Source: Brachybacterium sp. FME24
GTDB lineage: Bacteria > Actinomycetota > Actinomycetes > Actinomycetales > Dermabacteraceae
Length of the DNA: 64,000 nucleotides
Reading direction: 5' to 3'
Assembly (NCBI RefSeq): GCF_014897705.1
Contig: NZ_JABUXV010000001.1
Coordinates: 310,001-374,000, forward strand
Positions 47,590 through 56,730 of the stretch are shown here, one piece after another (position 1 is the stretch's first letter; each line of letters starts with the position of its first letter). The translations under genes and the position numbers were made by a program. The notes beneath the pieces were generated by a model. It was given only the letters and a program-made list of their open reading frames with translations. It made no database searches and was not told the origin of the DNA.

Positions 47590-49290
47590 CTACCCCTGCG
47601 CGAGTGCGAGATCCCTCGCAGTCTCCTCGGCCAGCGCGAGCTGCGCATCCACGTCGGTGATCACGTGGTTGTGGGCCACGTCCGCTACTCGGGTACGCAG
47701 GATCCTCTGCGCCCGTCGGCGATGCCAGGAGGCCGTGAGCGCCGCGATCACGCCTCCCGCGAGACCGATCAGGATTCCGGCGGCGATGCCGAGCACCATC
47801 AGGGCCGTGGGCAGCGGGATCGGGATCCACAGCTCCTCGAGCATCGGCATCGGTGGCGGAGGGATCTGGAGGAAGGCCAGCGCCGCGTTCAGCACCAGCC
47901 AGCCCAGACCCACCACCCAGGTGAGCATGGCGAGCCACTGCAGCACGTCCAGCACCGGCCACCACCAGGAGGTGCTCCCGGCCCGCAGATCGGCTCCGGC
48001 GACTGCTTGGTCGAGGGCGTCCGGCAGCTCCTCCTCCCGGGATTGGGCGGCGCCGCGCACCGCGGCGCGCCATGGATCGCTGCCGCCCTCGGACGCCGCG
48101 TCGGCGAACCGGCGCACCCCGCCCGAAGCGCGGGCGCGGGTGGGGGCGTCGGGCTCGGGCAAGGAGGTGCGCTCCAGGCCGTCACCATCGCGTCCGCGCC
48201 CGATGCCCAGGCGCCCGAGCGGGTCGGGGCGCGCTCGGCGAAGCCACCGCAGCGGCGGCCATCCCACGCGGCCTGCGGCCCGGTACCGGTAGGAGGCGCC
48301 GACGGCCTGGGCGACCGGTTCCACGCGGGCGGCAGTGGCGAGATCCTCGATGAGGGTGTCGACCTCCGCAGCCGAGGTCCCGGCGGGCAGACCCGTAGGA
48401 TCCGCCGCCTCCCGCAGCCGCTCGGCGCCGCTGCGCACGTCGGCACGCTGACGGGACGCGGCGGCCTCCCGGGTGTGGGCCAGGGAGATCAGGTGCTCGC
48501 GCAGCTCGTCGACGCCCTCTCCGCTGGCGGCGGAGGTCGCGAACACCGGCGCCTGGTCGAGGCCGTCGGCGCGGGCGATGCCCGCGAGCGAGTCCAGTAC
48601 GCCGTCGCGCTCGGCCGCACGGAGACGATCGAGCTGATTCAGGACCAGCACGGTCACGGCGTCGTGGCCCGCGAAGGGCCGCACGAAGTCCTGGTGGAGC
48701 ACGGCGTCGGCGTACTTCTGCGGGTCGGTGACCCAGACGAGGACATCGACCATTCCCGTCATGCGCTCGGCGATGGCTCGATTGCCGGCCTCCACGGAGT
48801 CGAGGTCTGGCAGGTCCAGCAGCACGATGCCCGGGGTGGTCGCGGGCTCCTTGCGCTTGGCGCGTCGCCCTGACCTCTGTGGGGCCGCTGCGGTCTCCAA
48901 GCCGACCCCGGTGCCGTCGAGGTGGTGACGGTCCTCGACCTCGAGCCAATCCAGCAGCGCATCGCTGCCGGCGGCGCCGAGCACCGCGGCGACGGGCGCC
49001 GAGGTGGTGGGCCGGCGCACCGCGGCTCGGGAGATGTCGGTGCCGACGAGGGCGTTGACGAGCGAGGACTTCCCCGAACCGGTGGCTCCGAAGAGGCCGA
49101 TCACGGTGTGCTCCGCAGACAGCGCGCGGCGGCGATCGATGCGGGAGAGCAGCTCCCGAGCGGCCTCGACCTCGCTGCCGGGGGCGATCCCGTCCAGGGC
49201 GTCGGTGGCACGGTCGAGGGCGTCGAGCCGTTCGACCAGCGGTGCCGGTCCCGTACCGGAGCGGCCAGGTCGTGTCAGAAGGGGGCTCAT
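47590..49290 (-). CDS. Membrane-associated GTPase (YfjP/dynamin-like), second of a pair
   Basis: This 566-residue protein has a P-loop FGATGSGKSSLVNAL (68-80), switch TT in RRPTTSAP, G3 LLDLPDLDSVE (157-167) and G4 LNQLD (217-221). Two C-terminal hydrophobic hairpins (about residues 440-470 and 485-520) probably insert in the membrane, with a coiled tail after them. The layout resembles bacterial dynamin-like proteins. Its ATG overlaps the stop of the companion GTPase by 4 bases. It may act in membrane remodelling or stress repair, but there is no direct evidence. Confidence 0.8.
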   Translation of the reverse strand: MSPLLTRPGRSGTGPAPLVERLDALDRATDALDGIAPGSEVEAARELLSRIDRRRALSAEHTVIGLFGATGSGKSSLVNALVGTDISRAAVRRPTTSAPVAAVLGAAGSDALLDWLEVEDRHHLDGTGVGLETAAAPQRSGRRAKRKEPATTPGIVLLDLPDLDSVEAGNRAIAERMTGMVDVLVWVTDPQKYADAVLHQDFVRPFAGHDAVTVLVLNQLDRLRAAERDGVLDSLAGIARADGLDQAPVFATSAASGEGVDELREHLISLAHTREAAASRQRADVRSGAERLREAADPTGLPAGTSAAEVDTLIEDLATAARVEPVAQAVGASYRYRAAGRVGWPPLRWLRRARPDPLGRLGIGRGRDGDGLERTSLPEPDAPTRARASGGVRRFADAASEGGSDPWRAAVRGAAQSREEELPDALDQAVAGADLRAGSTSWWWPVLDVLQWLAMLTWVVGLGWLVLNAALAFLQIPPPPMPMLEELWIPIPLPTALMVLGIAAGILIGLAGGVIAALTASWHRRRAQRILRTRVADVAHNHVITDVDAQLALAEETARDLALAQG

Positions 49291-51041
49291 GCATCCTCCC
49301 GGATCCCGTGGGCGAGCTGGTCGAGGGCATCGGCATCGGCCGCCAGGAGATCCCCGGAGCCGGTCTCGCCCACGTCGTCGAGCTGCTCGAGGAACGGTGC
49401 GGAGCGCTCGGCGACGAGGGCATCGAGGCGGGCGGTCAGGCGTTCTCGGGCCAGGCGGGCCAGGCGTCGCACCGCCTCGTCACCGAAGACTGTCTCCAGC
49501 AGCTTCTGCCCGACCACCGCGGTGGCCGCCCCGGCACCGACCTCGAGGCCGGTGGGGATGAAGGCGGTGGAGGCGAAGACGACGACCATGAGGGCCACGC
49601 CCACGGCGTTCACCCCGAGGGACAGGAGGCGGGCCTTGGTGCGGCGGTCGGAGCCCTCGGCGCGCACGAGCTCGAGCACGTCGCCCTGCCAGGCGCGGAT
49701 CGCAGCGGAGACGTCCTCGCTGTAGCCGTCGGGGATCCGGGAGAGGTCCCGGCCCTCGGAGAGGTAGCGGCCCGATGGGGTGGCCCGCCAGGCGGCGTCG
49801 GCCCGGTCGGCACCGCGCGCGGTCTCATCGATCACGACGTGCACGAGACCGGTGCCCAATGCCTGCCCGGCGGCGACCGAGGGGGCGGGCTTGCCGGTCA
49901 GCGCCAGGCCCACGCGGTCACGGAACCGGGTGAAGAGGTTCTCGACGCCGCGGAAGAACTCGCCGGTGCCGACGACGTCCTGCCAGCGGGTCAGGACCTC
50001 GCCGCGCAGCAGGGAACCGTCTCCGAGGGCCTCGTCGATGCGCGTGCGCGAGCCCGAGAAGGCGGACAACGCCTCCTCGCGCAGCCGCTCTCGTTCGGCG
50101 TCCTGGCTGCGGGCGTGCTCGGCGATCTGCCGGGTCGAGCCGGCCAGGCCGGAGACGGCGCCGGCGAGGGTGCGACGGGCGATGCGGCCGCGGCCGTCGG
50201 CGTCGGCAGCGAGGCGGGTGAAGTGCTGCTGGAGTTCGGCGATGGCCGCGGGCGGCAGCATGCCCTGTTCATCGAGCTCGGTCTCGGGGACGAGGAACAG
50301 GCGGGTGACCTCGATGCCGTTGCGCTCGAGCATCGTGCGCAGATCCTCGGCGAGCTCCTCGGAGACCCCGGTCTGCTCGGGGATGCGGTTCATGACCACG
50401 TCGACGGTGACGTCCCGCTCGGCGGCCGTACGCAGCACCTCCCAGGGCACCGCGTCGGCGTAGCGGTTCGCGGTGGTGACGAACAGCCAGAGATCCGCGG
50501 CACGCAGCAGTTGGCGGGCCAGCTCCCGGTTGCCGACGGCCACCGAGTCGATGTCGGGCGCATCCAGCAGCGCGATCCCCTGCGGGATCCGGTTCTCCGC
50601 GTGCAGTTCGAGACTGGTGGCGGGGTCGACGTCACCGGTGGTGTCCCCGGCCCCGGGCGCCTCCGGATCTGCCTCGCCACCGGCGTGGACCCGGGCGAGA
50701 CCCGGCAGGATGCGGGCGCCGGTGAACCAGGCCTCGTCCGCGGGGTGGTGCAGCAGCACCGGCCGACGGGTGGTGGGGCGAATCGCACCGGAGCGGCTGA
50801 CGAACTCTCCGACCAGCGCGTTGACCAGTGTGGACTTGCCGGCGCCGGTCGAGCCGCCGATCACGACGAGCAACGGGGCGTCGAGGGACTGCAGGCGCGG
50901 GATGACGTGGTCGCCGAGCTGGGAGAGGGCGGCGGTGACCTCGGCGCGGGCCTGGTCGGCGCCGTCGACGGGCAACGGGAGGTCCAGGTCGCGCAGATGC
51001 TCGGCGAAGGTGTCCAGCACCGTGGTCGTCCGGGTCGTCAT
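49287..51041 (-). CDS. Membrane-associated GTPase (dynamin-like), first of a pair
   Basis: This 584-residue protein has a P-loop IGGSTGAGKSTLVNAL (61-76), RPTTRRPVL as switch I, G3 ALLDAPDIDSVAVGN (about 155-168) and a G4-like VMNRI. A middle helical region with charged residues precedes a C-terminal hydrophobic segment (about 480-530, VNAVGVALMVVVFASTAF). It is distinct from, but parallel to, the next gene. Paired dynamin-like GTPases such as DynA/DynB and IniA/IniC are known in actinobacteria; homology to those families is inferred from layout only. The ATG at 51041 has AGGGGG upstream. Confidence 0.8.
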   Translation of the reverse strand: MTTRTTTVLDTFAEHLRDLDLPLPVDGADQARAEVTAALSQLGDHVIPRLQSLDAPLLVVIGGSTGAGKSTLVNALVGEFVSRSGAIRPTTRRPVLLHHPADEAWFTGARILPGLARVHAGGEADPEAPGAGDTTGDVDPATSLELHAENRIPQGIALLDAPDIDSVAVGNRELARQLLRAADLWLFVTTANRYADAVPWEVLRTAAERDVTVDVVMNRIPEQTGVSEELAEDLRTMLERNGIEVTRLFLVPETELDEQGMLPPAAIAELQQHFTRLAADADGRGRIARRTLAGAVSGLAGSTRQIAEHARSQDAERERLREEALSAFSGSRTRIDEALGDGSLLRGEVLTRWQDVVGTGEFFRGVENLFTRFRDRVGLALTGKPAPSVAAGQALGTGLVHVVIDETARGADRADAAWRATPSGRYLSEGRDLSRIPDGYSEDVSAAIRAWQGDVLELVRAEGSDRRTKARLLSLGVNAVGVALMVVVFASTAFIPTGLEVGAGAATAVVGQKLLETVFGDEAVRRLARLARERLTARLDALVAERSAPFLEQLDDVGETGSGDLLAADADALDQLAHGIREDA

Positions 51042-51161
51042 AGGTCCCCCTGGGAGGTCTGGGCGTATGCCCCGGAGCCCGGGCATACGGGCGACATTGT
51101 TGCAGGACTGGTCGCAGCGGCGGAGCCGAACGACCCCCTGATGGCTGCCTCGCGTCGGCGC

Positions 51162-52430
51162 TCAGTCCAGGAACGGGTCCAGCCCCCACTCGGGGAAGGC
51201 AACGCGCCGGGCGGCCTGGACCGCTCGGTCGAGGTCATCCTCGGGGTCGAAACCGCCGGTCCAATCGCGCACGACCAGGGGTCGACCGTCGCCGAAGGTG
51301 CGGATCGCCGGCTCCGGGGACAGTCCGTGCTCGCCGCGGGCGCGGGAGGCGGCCTCGTGGAACGAGTCGGGCAGTGCGGTCGCCGGGTCGATGGCCTCGC
51401 CGCTGGCGACCGCGAGCAGTTGGGCCCAGGAGCGAGGGACCACGTCGATCACCGCGTATCCCCCGCCGCCGAGGGCCAGCCAGCGGCCGCCGCACACCTC
51501 GTCGGCGAGCTCGCGCAGCATGATCATGACTTCGCGGTGCGCCTCGAGGGTGACGGTGAAGTCGGCGAGCGGATCCATGCGATGGGTGTCGGCGCCGTGC
51601 TGGGTGACCAGCAGGGTCGGTTTCACAGCGCGCACCAGGGCGGGCACGGTGGCACGGATGGCCCGCACCCATCCCTCTGCGCTGGTGCGCGGCGGGAGCG
51701 GCACGTTGATCGCCGAGCCCTGCGCATCGGCTCCACCGGTGTCCTGGACGAAACCGGTGCCGGGGAACAGCCGTTCCCCGGTCTCGTGGACCGAGAGGGT
51801 GATCGCGCGGGGTTCGTCCCACAGCGCCAATTCGACGCCGTCGCCGTGGTGCACGTCGACATCGACGTACATGACCCGCTCCTCCCCCTGGTCGAGGGCA
51901 TGGCGGATCGCGATCGCGGCGTCGTTGTACACGCAGAAGCCGGAGGCGCTGGCGGGGCGGGCGTGATGCAGGCCGCCGGCGATGTTCACGGCGCGCTCGA
52001 CAGTGCCGGAGCGGATCGCGTCGATCGCCGCGATGGACCCGCCGGCGACGCGGGCGGAGGCGGTGTGCATGCCGGGGAACGACGGCACGTCGTCGCCGCC
52101 GATCCCGAAGCGGATCAGCTCGTCGACGTCGTCGTCGTCCCGCGGCCCGGAGGCCCGGCGCACGGCGTCGATGTAGTCCGCGTCGTGCACCCTGGCGAGC
52201 TGTTCGTCGCTCGCGACGAAAGGTTCGATGGTCCGGACCCCGGGACGGTCCAGCACCCCGGCGCTGCCGGCGAGCTCCCGGGTGAGGGTCAGTCGCACCG
52301 GGGACATCGGGTGGTACGGGCCGAAGTCGTACTCGCACAGGTCCTCGGACCACACGAATCCACAGCTGACTTCCGCGGTCGGTTCGTGGACCGAAGGAGC
52401 AGGAACGGGGAAGTGCGCAGCGGCGGGCAT
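51162..52430 (-). CDS. acuC: AcuC-type acetoin utilization protein / class I histone deacetylase family
   Basis: This 422-residue zinc deacetylase removes acetyl groups from lysines; AcuC deacetylates acetyl-CoA synthetase in Bacillus. Family features are FGPYHPMSPVRL, GGLHHARPASASGFCVYND, the metal-binding YVDVDVHHGDGVE, LFPGTGF, TQHGADTHRMDPLADF and LGGGGYAV. The ATG at 52430 stands 7 bases after TACGCT. A long in-frame extension upstream was rejected. The neighbours are not acetoin genes. Confidence 0.92.
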   Translation of the reverse strand: MPAAAHFPVPAPSVHEPTAEVSCGFVWSEDLCEYDFGPYHPMSPVRLTLTRELAGSAGVLDRPGVRTIEPFVASDEQLARVHDADYIDAVRRASGPRDDDDVDELIRFGIGGDDVPSFPGMHTASARVAGGSIAAIDAIRSGTVERAVNIAGGLHHARPASASGFCVYNDAAIAIRHALDQGEERVMYVDVDVHHGDGVELALWDEPRAITLSVHETGERLFPGTGFVQDTGGADAQGSAINVPLPPRTSAEGWVRAIRATVPALVRAVKPTLLVTQHGADTHRMDPLADFTVTLEAHREVMIMLRELADEVCGGRWLALGGGGYAVIDVVPRSWAQLLAVASGEAIDPATALPDSFHEAASRARGEHGLSPEPAIRTFGDGRPLVVRDWTGGFDPEDDLDRAVQAARRVAFPEWGLDPFLD

Positions 52431-52437
52431 GGGTCGA

Positions 52438-52443
52438 AGCGTA
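52438..52443 (-). promoter_or_regulatory. Leaderless-type -10 of acuC
   Basis: TACGCT stands 7 bases before ATG 52430, identical to the menD -10. Confidence 0.55.
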
Positions 52444-52499
52444 CCCAGAGCGCCGTCGCAGTGTCCGCCCACCTGCCCCGAGCGGAGCGTCGGCGGTCG

Positions 52500-52505
52500 T
52501 AGACT
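52500..52505 (+). promoter_or_regulatory. Candidate -10 of trkH
   Basis: TAGACT lies within TCGTAGACTG (52497-52506) and would give a leader of about 40 bases. The same 10-mer is found before trkA. Confidence 0.45.
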
Positions 52506-52552
52506 GCCGCGGACGCGACCGCCGGTCGCCGGGAGACGAGGCAGGGATCGGG

Positions 52553-53968
52553 ATGACCGAACGCCAGGCGAAGGCCGCGATGCGTCACGTGCAGCCTCCG
52601 CACGGTCGGCCGAAGAGGACCGGCTGGCGCGATCATCTGGCCGCCCTGACCAAGGCGACCCCCGCACGTCTCACCCTCGGCGTGTTCACCCTGCTGATCG
52701 TCGTGTTCACGGCATTGCTCTCCCTCCCGGCCGCGACTGTCGAGGGTGAGCGCACCCAGCTGGTCGATGCTCTGTTCACCGCGGTCTCCGCGATCTGCGT
52801 GACGGGCCTGGTGACGGTCGAGACCGGTACGCACTGGTCGACGTTCGGCCTCACGGTCATCATGATCGCGATGAAGATGGGCGGACTGGGCCTGCTCACG
52901 CTGGCGTCCCTGCTGAGCCTGTCGGTGATGCACCGGCTCGGGCTCGCACAGCGGGTGATCACCGCCCAGGAGACCAAGGCCGAGCGGCTCGCCGAGGTCG
53001 GCGGGGTCCTGCGCATCATCCTGATCACCTCGACCGCCTTCGAGGCGGCGACGTTCGTGGCGCTGACCCCGTACATGTTCATCACCGACCATGACGTCCG
53101 GGAGTCGCTCTTCCTGGGTCTGTTCTATGCGATCAGCGCCTTCAACAACGCAGGTTTCATCCCGGAGGCGGGTGGTGTCGAGCCGTACCTCGGTGACCCG
53201 TTCTTCTCGATCCCGATCGCGCTGGCGGTGTTCGTCGGCTCCCTCGGTTTCCCCGTGATCCTCGTGGTGGTCCGGAAGCTGCGCACCCCGCGGAAGTGGA
53301 GCCTGCACGCCAAGCTCACGCTGTCCACGACTGCCCTGCTGCTGATGCTCGCGTGGGCCGGCTACCTGCTCATGGAGTGGACCAATCCTGCGACCCTCGG
53401 TGACGAGCCGATCCACACGAAGATCCTGGCCGCAGGCTTCGCGGCGGTGATGCCCCGCTCCGGCGGCTTCTCGACGCTCGACGTCGGGATGATGACGCCC
53501 GAATCGCGGCTGATGACGGACATGCTGATGTTCATCGGCGGTGGCTCGGGATCCACCAGCGGCGGCATCCGGGTGACGACCTTCGCACTGCTGATGCTGT
53601 CGATCTGGGCCGAGGTGCGCGGCAATCCCGATGTGGAGATCTTCGGCCGGCGGATCCCGCACGAGACCATCCGCCAGGCGATCGGGGTGCTGGTCATGAG
53701 TGCGACCGTGGTCTTCCTGGCGACGTTCCTGCTGCTGCGGATGACCTCCTTCTCGCTGGACCAGACACTGTTCGAGGTGCTCTCCGCTTTCGGCACGGTG
53801 GGACTGTCCACGGGCATCACCCAAGCCCTGCCGCCCGAGGCGAAATGGGTGATCATCGCCTGCATGTACGTCGGCCGGCTCGGCCCGATGACCCTCGGCG
53901 CCGCACTGGCGGTGCGCTCGCGCACCCGGATGATCCAGTTCCCCCAGGAGCGCCCGATCGTCGGCTGA
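52553..53968 (+). CDS. TrkH/KtrB-type potassium uptake membrane subunit
   Basis: This 471-residue ion channel protein has four pore repeats with selectivity Gly residues, for example SAICVTGLVTV, SAFNNAGFIPE, PRSGGFSTLDVG and SAFGTVGLSTG, about ten membrane helices, and the C-terminal VGRLGPMTLGAAL. It forms the K+-conducting part of Trk/Ktr and works with the TrkA-type subunit encoded next. The ATG at 52553 has GGCAGGGATCGGG upstream. The family also includes Na+-coupled Ktr channels. Confidence 0.93.
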   Translation: MTERQAKAAMRHVQPPHGRPKRTGWRDHLAALTKATPARLTLGVFTLLIVVFTALLSLPAATVEGERTQLVDALFTAVSAICVTGLVTVETGTHWSTFGLTVIMIAMKMGGLGLLTLASLLSLSVMHRLGLAQRVITAQETKAERLAEVGGVLRIILITSTAFEAATFVALTPYMFITDHDVRESLFLGLFYAISAFNNAGFIPEAGGVEPYLGDPFFSIPIALAVFVGSLGFPVILVVVRKLRTPRKWSLHAKLTLSTTALLLMLAWAGYLLMEWTNPATLGDEPIHTKILAAGFAAVMPRSGGFSTLDVGMMTPESRLMTDMLMFIGGGSGSTSGGIRVTTFALLMLSIWAEVRGNPDVEIFGRRIPHETIRQAIGVLVMSATVVFLATFLLLRMTSFSLDQTLFEVLSAFGTVGLSTGITQALPPEAKWVIIACMYVGRLGPMTLGAALAVRSRTRMIQFPQERPIVG

Positions 53969-54023
53969 GCGACCGGGAAGAGCTCGGACCGGACAACATG
54001 ACCACCCGATCCTGAGCGACTCG

Positions 54024-54029
54024 TAGACT
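54024..54029 (+). promoter_or_regulatory. Candidate -10 of trkA
   Basis: TAGACT lies within TCGTAGACTG (54021-54030), the same 10-mer as before trkH. It would give a leader of about 48 bases. Confidence 0.45.
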
Positions 54030-54083
54030 GTGCCCGCCCGGCTCGCGGATCCCCGCAGGACCTGTCGGGATTCAGGAGGAGAC

Positions 54084-54749
54084 ATGGCACGCGGCGCACG
54101 CGATGATGGGGTGCTGGTGATCGGTCTGGGCCGCTTCGGCGCCTCGATCGCCCTGACCCTCGAGAAGCTGGGTACCCAGGTGCTCGCGATCGATGAGCAG
54201 GAGGATCTGGTCCAGAAGTACTCCGGCCAGCTCACCCATGTGGTGCGGGCCGACGCCACCCAGCCCGAGGTCCTCGACCAGGTGGGGGCCGGGGACTTCT
54301 CGATCGCCGTGGTCGGGGTGGGCACCTCCATCGAGTCCAGCGTCCTCATCGCCGCGAACCTGGTGGACCTGGGCAAGCCCGTGATCTGGGCGAAGGCGAT
54401 CTCCGCCGCGCACGGGCGCATCCTTCAGCGCATCGGCTCGCATCACGTGGTCTACCCCGAGGCCGACGCCGGCAAGCGCGTCGCGCACCTGGTCAACGGC
54501 CGCCTCATGGACTTCATCGAGTTCGACGACGGCTTCGCGATCGTCAAGATGCGACCACCGCGCGAAGTGCAGGGCATGACGCTGGCGGAGTCCGATATCC
54601 GCGCGAAGTTCGGGGTCACCGTAGTGGGGGTGAAGTCACCGGGCAAGGACTTCACCTACGCGGTGCCCGAGACGATGGTCGCCGCGCACGATCTGGTGAT
54701 CGTCTCCGGGCACACGCACCTGATCGAGAAATTCTCCAACCGTCCCTGA
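54084..54749 (+). CDS. TrkA/KtrA-type potassium uptake regulatory protein
   Basis: This 221-residue cytosolic RCK protein gates TrkH. An N-terminal Rossmann RCK-N domain (VLVIGLGRFGASIALTLEKLG) with nucleotide-binding Gly pattern and acidic AIDEQ is followed by an RCK-C (TrkA-C) domain (about 140-221, IVKMRPPREVQGMTL). The ATG at 54084 follows GGAGGAGAC. It lies 115 bases after the trkH-type gene. Confidence 0.94.
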   Translation: MARGARDDGVLVIGLGRFGASIALTLEKLGTQVLAIDEQEDLVQKYSGQLTHVVRADATQPEVLDQVGAGDFSIAVVGVGTSIESSVLIAANLVDLGKPVIWAKAISAAHGRILQRIGSHHVVYPEADAGKRVAHLVNGRLMDFIEFDDGFAIVKMRPPREVQGMTLAESDIRAKFGVTVVGVKSPGKDFTYAVPETMVAAHDLVIVSGHTHLIEKFSNRP

Positions 54750-54789
54750 GGACGGGTGCCGGAGACGGGGCGATGCACGCCAGACGCAA

Positions 54790-55656
54790 TCAGTCGGTGG
54801 TCATCTCGCGGGATTTCCCTGCTGCCGTGGCCATCGCCGCCGCGACGCCGGAGCGCACACCGGCCCGCTCGAGCGCCGCGATGCCCTCGACCGTGGTGCC
54901 TCCGGGGCTGGAGACCCCGTTCTTCGCGACCGCGGCGTGCATCCCGCTCTCCAGGAGCATGGTGGCCGCGCCGCGCACAGTCTGCTGCACGAGCGAGTCG
55001 GCCAGGTTCCGCGTGAGGCCGAGACGCACGGCCTCATCGCTCATCGCCTCGAGGATCACGAACACGAAGGCCGAGAGGGAGCCGGCCGCGCCGATAAAGG
55101 CATGCACCTGCTCCTCGGTGATGTCCACGGCGACGCCGGCTCGGGAGAACAGGGCGTGGACCAGCTCGTGCTGCTGATCGTCGACGGCGCTGCCCCGCAT
55201 CAGGCCGACGGCGCCCTCCCCCACCGAGATCGGCGTGTTGGGCATGGCCCGCTCGACGGGCTGGCCCTCCGGCAGAGCCTGCTGGATCGCGGCCAGGGTG
55301 GTGCCCGCGGCCAGGGAGATCACCACCGCCCCGGCCGGCAGTTCCTCCCGGATCTCCGAGGCCAGATCGAGGATCTGGTAGGGCTTCACGCCGAGGACGA
55401 CCACGCCGGCACCCTCGAGCGCCTCCGCTCGCGAGGCGGCAGCGGTGGCACCCCATTCCGCGGCGGCCCGTTCGCTGCTGGCCGGCGTCGAGTTCACGAT
55501 TCGCAGGTTCTCCGCGCTCACCCCTGCACTCAGGAAGGTCCGGGCGACGGGGCCGCCCATGTTCCCGGCGCCGATCAGCGCGACCCGCACCCCGGAGAGG
55601 TCCGTTCCCGGTGCGTCGGTGGAGGTGGTCTGTGGGGTCGCGGCGCTCTCGGTCAT
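54790..55656 (-). CDS. proC: Pyrroline-5-carboxylate reductase
   Basis: This 288-residue enzyme makes proline from P5C using NAD(P)H. The N-terminal Rossmann motif VALIGAGNMGGPVARTFLS and the C-terminal signature VSSPGGTTVEGIAALERAGVR are present, as are MPNTP and SGSAF-like GAAGSLSAFVFVI. The ATG at 55656 is 6 bases after TACCCT. It converges on trkA with a 40-base gap. Confidence 0.95.
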   Translation of the reverse strand: MTESAATPQTTSTDAPGTDLSGVRVALIGAGNMGGPVARTFLSAGVSAENLRIVNSTPASSERAAAEWGATAAASRAEALEGAGVVVLGVKPYQILDLASEIREELPAGAVVISLAAGTTLAAIQQALPEGQPVERAMPNTPISVGEGAVGLMRGSAVDDQQHELVHALFSRAGVAVDITEEQVHAFIGAAGSLSAFVFVILEAMSDEAVRLGLTRNLADSLVQQTVRGAATMLLESGMHAAVAKNGVSSPGGTTVEGIAALERAGVRSGVAAAMATAAGKSREMTTD

Positions 55657-55662
55657 GGTCCC

Positions 55663-55668
55663 AGGGTA
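55663..55668 (-). promoter_or_regulatory. Leaderless-type -10 of proC
   Basis: TACCCT stands 6 bases before ATG 55656. Confidence 0.55.
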
Positions 55669-55685
55669 GTGGTCGGCGGCGGCTT

Positions 55686-56648
55686 TCAGACGGTCGTGCT
55701 TCGGGCCGCGCGAGCGATCTTGCGGGATTCGACGAGAACCAGCAGCTGCACGACTGCCACGCCGAGGACAGCGATCAGCAGCAGGATCGGCCAGGTGGCC
55801 CCCGGCGCCGTCAGGGTGCCGGTCGCGTCCTGCCAAGGCCACAGGCTGCGCAGGGCACCGATCATCACACCGGCGAGAACCACCATGGTGGCGCGGTGGT
55901 GCCGGGTCAGCAGGCGACGCATGAGCTTGACGATCACGACCAGGCCCACGCAGGCCCACAGACCGAACCAGGCGATGTAGCGCAGATCCCGTTCGTCCAC
56001 GGCCTGCAGAGTCGGCTGGTAGAGCCCGAGGCTGAGCAGGATGAACGATCCCGAGACGCCGGGCAGCACGAGGGCGCAGATGGCGATCGCAGCGGCCGGG
56101 GCGATGATCCACGGGCTCGGCTCGAGTGCGGCAGTGGGCAGGGAGGTGAACAGGATCCCGGCGCACACGCCGAGGGCGAAGCGCAGGAACTCCGGCACCT
56201 TCCATCCCCCTCCGGACAGGCGCACCGGCACCAGGACGGAGCCGGCCACCAGTCCGAAGAACAGGGCGCGCATCGCCTGCGGATACGTGTCGACGAGGCG
56301 GGAGACGGGTCCCGCCAGGAGGAGCACTGCGGCCGCCATCCCGATCACCACGGGGATCACCAGGGTCCAGGAGACGGCGCGGAGCTCCTCGCGCATGCCC
56401 CGGAGCCGTTCCGGCCCGGTGATCAGTCGGCGCGCAGCTGCGGTGAGGTGGTGACCGGAATCGATCAGGTCGTCATAGATCCCGGTGACCAGGGCGACGG
56501 TGCCACCGCTGACGCCGGGGATGGTCTCGACGACGCCGATCAGGGCCCCCCGCAGCAGATTTCCCCCCAGGTTCGTCGGAGAGGTCCCTCCCGCCGCGGG
56601 AACAGAGGGGGGATTCGGTGGCGTGGCCGTGGAGGGAGCATCCGTCAT
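55686..56648 (-). CDS. DUF368 family membrane protein (PopT-type polyprenyl-phosphate transporter)
   Basis: This 320-residue membrane protein has about nine segments and the duplicated DUF368 signature ETIPGVSGGTVALVTGIYD (near 40) and VLPGVSGSFILLSLGLY (near 200). DUF368 proteins were shown to be polyprenyl-phosphate transporters (PopT) that recycle the undecaprenyl-phosphate carrier for cell-wall synthesis. The ATG at 56648 is 7 bases after TAGGCT. It lies just upstream of proC on the same strand, but no functional link is evident. Confidence 0.88.
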   Translation of the reverse strand: MTDAPSTATPPNPPSVPAAGGTSPTNLGGNLLRGALIGVVETIPGVSGGTVALVTGIYDDLIDSGHHLTAAARRLITGPERLRGMREELRAVSWTLVIPVVIGMAAAVLLLAGPVSRLVDTYPQAMRALFFGLVAGSVLVPVRLSGGGWKVPEFLRFALGVCAGILFTSLPTAALEPSPWIIAPAAAIAICALVLPGVSGSFILLSLGLYQPTLQAVDERDLRYIAWFGLWACVGLVVIVKLMRRLLTRHHRATMVVLAGVMIGALRSLWPWQDATGTLTAPGATWPILLLIAVLGVAVVQLLVLVESRKIARAARSTTV

Positions 56649-56655
56649 GGGCCCC

Positions 56656-56661
56656 AGCCTA
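56656..56661 (-). promoter_or_regulatory. Leaderless-type -10 of the DUF368 gene
   Basis: TAGGCT stands 7 bases before ATG 56648. Confidence 0.55.
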
Positions 56662-56730
56662 GAGTTCCGCACCCAGCTGGCCACGGACGAGGCATGCCGC
56701 AGTGGTCGTGCTCACCAGCTTCCGTCCGCG

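Noticed and set aside
49242-52502. Plus-strand open frame of 1086 codons opposite the GTPase pair and acuC
   Set aside because: Shadow of three recognisable minus-strand genes; it has no family motifs.
52553-54749. trkH-trkA as a single obligate operon
   Set aside because: A 115-base spacer with its own TAGACT box and Shine-Dalgarno site suggests a separate promoter for trkA; co-transcription is not excluded.
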